Assembly: GCA_025455345.1 (NCBI GenBank)
Contig: JALOMS010000211.1
Coordinates: 1-10,309, forward strand
Source: Thermoflexibacter sp.
Lineage (GTDB): Bacteria; Bacteroidota; Bacteroidia; Cytophagales; Thermoflexibacteraceae
Length of the DNA stretch: 10,309 bases
Direction: 5' to 3'
In this document: positions 5,952-10,309 of the stretch, one piece after another
Position numbering within the stretch: the stretch's first letter is position 1
Layout of the letters: every line of letters begins with the position of its first letter
Program-made: the position numbers and the translations under genes
The notes under the pieces: generated by a model
What the model was told of the DNA's origin: nothing
Seen by the model: only the letters and a program-made list of their open reading frames with translations
Database searches by the model: none

Positions 5952-7640
5952 TTAATTCCCAGATTTTGGTTTTTCTTCTTGTTTTGGTTTTTCACCTTGC
6001 TTATTTTTTTGAGGTTGTTGTCCTTGTTGGGGTTTACCATTGCCTCCCCCTTGTTGTCCTTGACCTCTACCACCTTGACCACCTTGTTGCATTCCATCGC
6101 CGCCACCTTCGCCGCCACCTTCACCTTTCAAGTCATCATTATTGATTGATTTTCTGCGTTTTGGAGCGTCGAAAGTCATCTTACCTATGCGGTAGTTAAA
6201 GTTTATTTTAAAGCTAAGATTCTGATTGATATTGACACTTTGTTGGTTAATTACAGGAGAAACTAACTCACTGCGAATCGTAATTCCGTTGAAGTTAAAG
6301 AAGTTTTCCAATCCAAACCCAACGCTACCTTTCTTATTTTTGAAGTCTTTGTTAAGTGATAAGCTATACACCCCAAAACCACCTCTGATGCCTTGTAACT
6401 GTACTTCTCTACCTCTGTAAAAAGAGAACAACTGCAATGCCCAACCACTTGTCCCAAAGCTATAATTACCAAAAGCGCGGAAGTTATACACCCAACCTTG
6501 ATTGCTTGCATTATAGAGTGGATTAGGTACATTATTCTTCAGCGTAGCATAGTAAATATCACCACCTGTACCAATATTCAGCTTGCCAAGATTGATGTTA
6601 AAATTCAAATTCAAACCATAAGAATTTTCCAAGCCAATATTTTGGAAAGTAGTCCTAATCGTATCTCTCCCTACAATATCCCTGACGCTTTGGATTGCAT
6701 TATTGGTATTTCTGGCAAAAGCGGCAACACTGATAGATGTTCCCTTCACGTAAGTATTGTAACTCAACTCAAAATTATTGGTAAATTCTGGATTAAGCGC
6801 GGGATTTCCAATCGTAATATTCAGAGGATTAGCCGCTTGGATATTAGGGTTCAAGAATTGTAAGGAAGGTCTTTGGATACGTCTATTATAAGAAAATTTG
6901 ACAATATCACCTTTTTTCAAACGTTTAGAAAGATTTAAACTTGGAACTAATACCCCAAAAGCAGGAATGTCTATCTTCTGTTCGTTTTGCAGATTTGCTT
7001 GTATAGCCGTGTATTCATAACGTGCGCCTGCTTTTACGCTAAAATTGGATTTGGTCGTATAAGTATAAGACAAATACGTTCCTGAAACATTCTGATTGTA
7101 ATTCAAGGCGTTAGAGAGTTGAGCATTATTGTTTAAAACATACTCTCCTGTTGCGCCTTGGGCAAAAAAGTATTGGAAATTACTGGTAACTTGGCGCATG
7201 ATTTGTTTCCCACCAAATTCTATCATTTGCATTTTTCCAATAGGTGCTTGGTAGTTTAGTTCTAAAGTAACTTCTTGGTTATAGCTATCGTTTAAGTTTT
7301 TCAAACGACTAAAAGTCTGTCTTGATGTAGGGTCTAATACACTGTTAGTGAAGTCATTAGTTCTATTATTTCTGCTAAACAAAGCCAATATACTAAATTC
7401 TTTTTGTGGCTTCTCGAAGGTACGAGTGTAAGTAAGACTTGCATCCACGTTATTGGACAAATCCTTGACATCTACATCTCTCAATCCTGTACTCAATAAG
7501 TTTATGCCTTGGAAAGAGCGAGCTAATAATCCATCTTGGAAATTTCTGTTATTTCTTACACCAAATTGAATAGATGCCGCTAAGGAATTGTATTTGTTAA
7601 TATCATAGTCAAAACCCAAATTATAGCGTCCCGCGTGTCT
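5952..7640 (-). CDS. C-terminal barrel part of frameshifted outer-membrane receptor (OMP_b-brl_3 type)
   Basis: This is the second half of the receptor, in a different frame from the N-terminal half. It has about 555 residues from GFDYDIN onward; homology-like sequence (RYNLGFDYDINKYNSL) already begins a few codons earlier, before any ATG, so this is not an independent gene. It contains the repeated amphipathic strands of a TonB-dependent-receptor barrel. Typical blocks are FGGKQIMRQ, SYTYTTKSNFSVKAGARYEYT, the RRIQRPSLQFLNPN segment, and NPLNITIGNPALNPEFTNNFELSYN, hallmarks of the Bacteroidota OMP_b-brl_3 family. The last strand (NFNYRIGKMTF) is followed by a 72-residue charged and glycine/glutamine-rich tail. 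The gene ends with TAA at 5952-5954. Substrate is unknown. As written, without the N-terminal signal peptide and plug, this part could not be exported. Confidence 0.85.
   Translation of the reverse strand, partial: RHAGRYNLGFDYDINKYNSLAASIQFGVRNNRNFQDGLLARSFQGINLLSTGLRDVDVKDLSNNVDASLTYTRTFEKPQKEFSILALFSRNNRTNDFTNSVLDPTSRQTFSRLKNLNDSYNQEVTLELNYQAPIGKMQMIEFGGKQIMRQVTSNFQYFFAQGATGEYVLNNNAQLSNALNYNQNVSGTYLSYTYTTKSNFSVKAGARYEYTAIQANLQNEQKIDIPAFGVLVPSLNLSKRLKKGDIVKFSYNRRIQRPSLQFLNPNIQAANPLNITIGNPALNPEFTNNFELSYNTYVKGTSISVAAFARNTNNAIQSVRDIVGRDTIRTTFQNIGLENSYGLNLNFNINLGKLNIGTGGDIYYATLKNNVPNPLYNASNQGWVYNFRAFGNYSFGTSGWALQLFSFYRGREVQLQGIRGGFGVYSLSLNKDFKNKKGSVGFGLENFFNFNGITIRSELVSPVINQQSVNINQNLSFKINFNYRIGKMTFDAPKRRKSINNDDLKGEGGGEGGGDGMQQGGQGGRGQGQQGGGNGKPQQGQQPQKNKQGEKPKQEEKPKSGN
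5955..6125 (-). repeat. Low-complexity Gly/Gln/Lys-rich C-terminal tail of the receptor
   Basis: The last 57 residues run from GEGGGEGGGDG through QQGGQGGRGQGQQGGG to a Lys/Pro/Glu-rich end (QGEKPKQEEKPKSGN). Codons are mostly GGN and CAA, giving a locally G-rich minus strand in otherwise AT-rich DNA. A conserved-looking linker, RRKSINNDDLKG, joins it to the final barrel strand. Such simple sequence is prone to length changes. Confidence 0.8.
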
Positions 7641-8575
7641 GCACTTTGGATAGTAGTTCGTTGCTCGCCTGTAATACTGGAAGTTGCCTGTGTATTTTCA
7701 AAATTTCCTACTACATTGTACTCCGAACGCCCAAATCCCCCCAAAGTAAAGCCTACTTTTCCTGTGCGAAGCGAGCCATTCAAGCCAAGCATAGAACCAC
7801 GATAGCCCGCACTTGAGTTAATCCCCAAGGTTAAGCCTTTCATCGTTGTCTTTTTTGTAATGATATTGATGATACCCGCAGAACCTTCTGCGTCATATCT
7901 TGCGGAAGGAGAAGTAATTACTTCCACGGATTTGATTTGGTCGGCGGGAATCTGTCTGAGCGCATCTGCCACACTGCTCGCCATGATGCTCGAAGGTTTG
8001 TTATTAATTAATACCCTGATATTTTGATTTCCTCTCAAAGAAACATTCCCGTCTAAATCTACGGTTAGCATAGGCACCCTACGCAAGACATCAGTAGCAT
8101 CGCCACCCTGAGAAGTCTTATCTTGGTCTGCATTGTAAACTGTTCTATCTACTTTTTCTTCTATCAAGTCTTTTTTGCCCTCGATGGTTACTTCTTTTAG
8201 CTCAGTAACAGCAGGAAAGATAAAGATTTTGCCTAAATTGATGTTGCTATTTTTGTCGGTAATGCTTACTGTCTTGTTCAAGGTCTTGAAGCCAATGAAG
8301 CTAATCGCAACATTGTACTCCCCTAAAGGTATTTTGGTAATGGAAAATTCTCCTTTATCATCTGCAACTGCCCCACTGATAGGCTTTTGCGAATTTCCCA
8401 AAGTCAAGGTAACTGTGGCAAAAGAAACAGGCTTCATGTCTGTCGAGTCAAGGACTACACCAGAAATCTTCCCCTTTCCTGTTGGAGCTTGGGCTGTTGC
8501 AAACTGCAAGCCCGCTAATAAAACAATTAGAACGGACAACAATGATTTGTAAATCTGAAGAATGAAAACGCGCAT
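7580..8575 (-). CDS. N-terminal part of frameshifted outer-membrane receptor: signal peptide, carboxypeptidase-regulatory-like domain and plug
   Basis: This 331-residue frame starts with ATG at 8575-8573. Residues 1-28 are a signal peptide (hydrophobic core LLSVLIVLLAGL, cleavage near ATA/QAP). Residues about 35-115 form a CarboxypepD_reg-like Ig fold (GKISGVVLDS...PLGEYNVAISFIGFK). Residues about 125-240 form a TonB-receptor plug (DRTVYNADQD, DVLRRVPMLTVDLDGNVSLRG, VLINNKPSS, IPADQIKSVEVITSPSARYDAEGSAGIINIITKK). Barrel strands begin after that. The real homology ends near ADTRD; the last 14 or so residues (IIWVLTMILTNTIP) are out-of-frame reading to a TAG at 7580-7582. Joined to the next frame, the product would be about 870-880 residues, normal for this family, whose members span the outer membrane and use TonB to import ligands or act in binding. 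Confidence 0.87.
   Translation of the reverse strand: MRVFILQIYKSLLSVLIVLLAGLQFATAQAPTGKGKISGVVLDSTDMKPVSFATVTLTLGNSQKPISGAVADDKGEFSITKIPLGEYNVAISFIGFKTLNKTVSITDKNSNINLGKIFIFPAVTELKEVTIEGKKDLIEEKVDRTVYNADQDKTSQGGDATDVLRRVPMLTVDLDGNVSLRGNQNIRVLINNKPSSIMASSVADALRQIPADQIKSVEVITSPSARYDAEGSAGIINIITKKTTMKGLTLGINSSAGYRGSMLGLNGSLRTGKVGFTLGGFGRSEYNVVGNFENTQATSSITGEQRTTIQSADTRDAIIWVLTMILTNTIP
7617..7640 (-). other. Single-base frameshift site within the receptor gene
   Basis: On the minus strand the upstream frame reads ...ADTRD then nonsense, while the frame displaced by one base reads RYNLGFDYD, continuing the receptor. The reading needs one extra base (or a -1 shift) around CACGCGGGACGCTAT. A lost G in the GGG run would restore T-R-G-R-Y-N-L. 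No slippery heptamer is present, so programmed frameshifting is unlikely. Either the gene is a recent pseudogene or one base was dropped in sequencing. Confidence 0.75.
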
Positions 8576-9085
8576 GATTTTAACTTTTAAAAATAAAAAA
8601 ATGTTGAAAGTAAAATTTTAAACAAATATTAAAGATTAAATGAATTGTGAATTAGCTCGTTATTGGTTTGATAAAATACTATTCTATTGTGAAAAGTAGT
8701 GTTCGTGTTTAATCGTTGCTACGTTTATTCTAACACAAAGGAAGTAGAAAGGTTTGAATTTATCTTTGAGAATAGACAAATAGGCTTATATAATCGGCAA
8801 ATCGGGAAGTTTTCTTTAAAGTATTAAATTTTTAGAAAGTTTGATACTTTTTCCAAGCGTGTAATAATAAATAACGGTTTTCTCAAAATTTTGTCTTTTA
8901 TCAATAGATTTTTCAGAAATACAATTTTCTTAAAAAAAGACAATGAAAGCAAAGCCATTTTAGCAAAAAAAGCATATTTCATAAGAAAAATACAAATAAT
9001 AAGGAATGTTATTCTTGATTAGGATTAATCAGAAAAACATTCCTTATATTCAGTGCGTATAAAACGCAAATAAAAGTCAATCTAT
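8576..9085. other. AT-rich intergenic region with no gene
   Basis: About 510 bp with no credible coding frame on either strand. It contains the receptor promoter (not pinned down), an inverted repeat AAAGTAT/ATACTTT at 8818-8824 and 8844-8850 around a 19-nt AT-rich loop, and the desaturase terminator hairpin at 8999-9047. A short repeat TGCG/CGCA lies at 9054-9057 and 9065-9068. The rest is A/T-run sequence without recognisable RNA structure. Confidence 0.5.
8999..9047 (-). terminator. Strong two-stem terminator hairpin after the desaturase gene
   Basis: ATAAGGAATGTT (8999-9010) pairs perfectly with AACATTCCTTAT (9036-9047). After an unpaired internal loop, TGATTA (9016-9021) pairs with TAATCA (9026-9031), closed by a 4-nt loop. 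On the minus strand it is followed by the T-rich ATTATTTGTATTTTTC. It begins about 40 bp beyond the desaturase stop codon, the right place for its terminator. Confidence 0.62.
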
Positions 9086-10201
9086 TTATGCTAATGCTTC
9101 GTCAAGAGAGGGCAAATGTCCTACTCTTTGTAAGAAATCTACGTGAGCCTTTAAGGCATCGGAAAATTTGTAATGCACCATGTAGGGAACATCAAACTCT
9201 CTCGCCGTAGCCTCGACTATAGGTGCAATATTAGGATAGTGAACATGGCAAATCGTAGGGAAAAGGTGATGCTCTATCTGATAATTCAACCCACCGACAT
9301 ACCAAGAAATTAGTTTGTTGTCTGGTGAGAAGTTAGCAGTTGTTTCTAATTGATGAATCGCCCAATCGTTTTCTATGACACCTTGTTCATTGGGTAGCGG
9401 GTGCGCTGTGCCTTCTATGCTATGCGCTAACTGAAAGACTACCGTCAAGATGATACCTGCCACAAAGTGCATCAGCAAAAAGCCAAGCACAGACTGGGCA
9501 AGGGGAATGTCAAAAAATAAAGTAGGAACGCCAAGGATAACAAAGAAATAAAGCGTTTTGTCCACTATCAAATTTAGCAAAAAAAGGCGATTTTCTTTGG
9601 GTGTATTTTTATTTACGCCATTGCGGGTAAATTTGAAATACTGAACAATGTCTTTCGCCAATACCCAATACAAGGTCAATATGCCGTAAAAAAAGAAGGC
9701 ATAGACGAATTGGAACTGATGATACGGTTTTACAGGTGTATGAGGCGAAAACTTCAAGACCAACTTGTCTTCTATGTCATCGTCCATGTGTGTAATATTG
9801 GTGTAAGTATGATGCAGTACATTGTGTTGGAGTTTCCAATTAAGCACTGCTCCTCCTACTAAGTTCAGCGTGTGTCCCATGATGCGATTGACGAGCGGAT
9901 TAGCTGAGTAGGCTCCGTGATTGGCATCGTGCATTACGCCCATGCCTATGCCCGCAACGCCCACGCCCATTACCGTCCAAAGAAGTAAAGCTATCGGGAA
10001 AGAAGGTGTAAAATACAACAATCCAATAAATGGCAATACATATATTCCTATCAATGCGATAGATTTCACGAACATCGCTGTATTGGCATGTTTGGAGAGG
10101 TTGTTTTCTTTAAAATAGTTATCAATGCGTCTTTTGAGGGTAGCGTGAAACGCGCTTTTGTCATTGTTTTTGGTGAATCTAATTTGTCCTTTTGCTGTCA
10201 T
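9086..10201 (-). CDS. Fatty acid (acyl-lipid) desaturase, delta-5/delta-6-like
   Basis: A 371-residue integral membrane di-iron desaturase with all three histidine boxes: HDANH at 91-95, HNVLHH at 126-131 and QIEHH at 308-312. Gln in place of the first His of box 3 is characteristic of front-end (delta-5/delta-6) and related desaturases. The nearby sequences GVMHDANHGAYS, HTYTNITHMDDDIE and GGLNYQIEHHLFP fit this group. Two pairs of membrane segments lie around 45-90 and 218-258, with a further hydrophobic stretch near 165-182. No cytochrome b5 domain is fused, so electrons must come from a separate ferredoxin or cytochrome. I chose ATG 10201-10199; a TTG at 10228 would add nine residues (MTNPNKIIN) without family support. 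The likely role is introducing a cis double bond into membrane lipid acyl chains; position specificity cannot be read from sequence. Confidence 0.92.
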   Translation of the reverse strand: MTAKGQIRFTKNNDKSAFHATLKRRIDNYFKENNLSKHANTAMFVKSIALIGIYVLPFIGLLYFTPSFPIALLLWTVMGVGVAGIGMGVMHDANHGAYSANPLVNRIMGHTLNLVGGAVLNWKLQHNVLHHTYTNITHMDDDIEDKLVLKFSPHTPVKPYHQFQFVYAFFFYGILTLYWVLAKDIVQYFKFTRNGVNKNTPKENRLFLLNLIVDKTLYFFVILGVPTLFFDIPLAQSVLGFLLMHFVAGIILTVVFQLAHSIEGTAHPLPNEQGVIENDWAIHQLETTANFSPDNKLISWYVGGLNYQIEHHLFPTICHVHYPNIAPIVEATAREFDVPYMVHYKFSDALKAHVDFLQRVGHLPSLDEALA

Positions 10202-10271
10202 ATTAATGATTTTATTAGGGTTTGTCAAAGTTTAAAAATGGAACAGAGGCGAAAGGTAAGAGTATTTTGGG

Positions 10272-10279
10272 CAAAAGTA
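10272..10279 (-). promoter_or_regulatory. Possible -7 promoter element of the desaturase gene
   Basis: The minus strand reads TACTTTTG, an exact match to the Bacteroidota TAnnTTTG element, 70 bp upstream of the desaturase start. No TTG -33 element lies at the expected distance. A nearer alternative, AAACTTTG, occurs on the minus strand about 20-27 bp upstream of the start. Both are by-eye matches. Confidence 0.28.
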
Positions 10280-10309
10280 GCATGACTTAACATTTTTTAT
10301 TTTTTATTT

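Noticed and set aside
7580..7619. Two independent overlapping genes for the receptor halves
   Set aside because: The downstream frame has only a TTG near its start, lacks a signal peptide and plug, and continues family sequence upstream of that codon. The halves are one gene.
7580..7640. Programmed -1 ribosomal frameshift joining the two receptor halves
   Set aside because: No X-XXY-YYZ slippery heptamer and no obvious downstream stem-loop. Such receptors are normally encoded in one frame.
10202..10228. TTG start for the desaturase nine codons upstream
   Set aside because: ATG at 10201-10199 is a better start and nothing in the extra residues is family-like.

Overview
The window is AT-rich bacterial DNA that looks chromosomal and comes from a member of the Bacteroidota, probably of Cytophagales type. 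The evidence is a SusC-like/TonB-dependent outer-membrane receptor built as carboxypeptidase-regulatory-like domain, plug and OMP_b-brl_3-type barrel. Clear Shine-Dalgarno sequences are also absent, AT-rich leaders precede the genes, and a few TAnnTTTG-like -7 promoter elements are present. I saw no rRNA, tRNA, CRISPR array or insertion sequence.

Layout. Positions 1-436 (minus strand) hold a small Xre-type HTH regulator. A second gene overlaps its 3' end and runs off the left edge. The regulator resembles restriction-modification controller (C) proteins, and an 18-bp palindrome (470-487) lies just upstream of it. This is the most accessory-looking part of the window. Positions 437-766 are non-coding, with a strong bidirectional hairpin. 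A LolD-type ABC ATPase (767-1438, minus) stands without its permease. Divergent from it is a two-gene plus-strand unit: a secreted DUF2147 protein and a three-TM membrane protein of unknown function (1644-2700). Next come a convergent NAPE-PLD-like metallo-beta-lactamase-fold hydrolase (2775-3779, minus) and, divergent from that, a short Na+/Pi-cotransporter-family protein without a PhoU domain (3956-4939, plus). An exported dienelactone-hydrolase-family protein (5051-5851, minus) follows.

Positions 5952-8575 (minus) are one large outer-membrane receptor gene split by a single-base frameshift near 7620-7640. The N-terminal half (signal peptide, regulatory domain, plug) is in one frame. The barrel, with its Gly/Gln/Lys-rich C-terminal tail, is in another. 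After about 510 bp of AT-rich non-coding DNA with a strong terminator hairpin, the last gene is a fatty-acid (acyl-lipid) desaturase with all three histidine boxes (9086-10201, minus).

How they fit together. Most genes are single transcription units of envelope or lipid function: lipoprotein-sorting-like ATPase, phospholipase-D-like hydrolase, desaturase, outer-membrane receptor, exported hydrolase and Na/Pi transporter. The sequence does not show that they form one pathway. The left-edge regulator/partner pair is the best candidate for a defence system, but its effector is truncated by the window and its family is not recognised. I found no convincing evidence of a wholly new multi-gene system inside these 10.3 kb.
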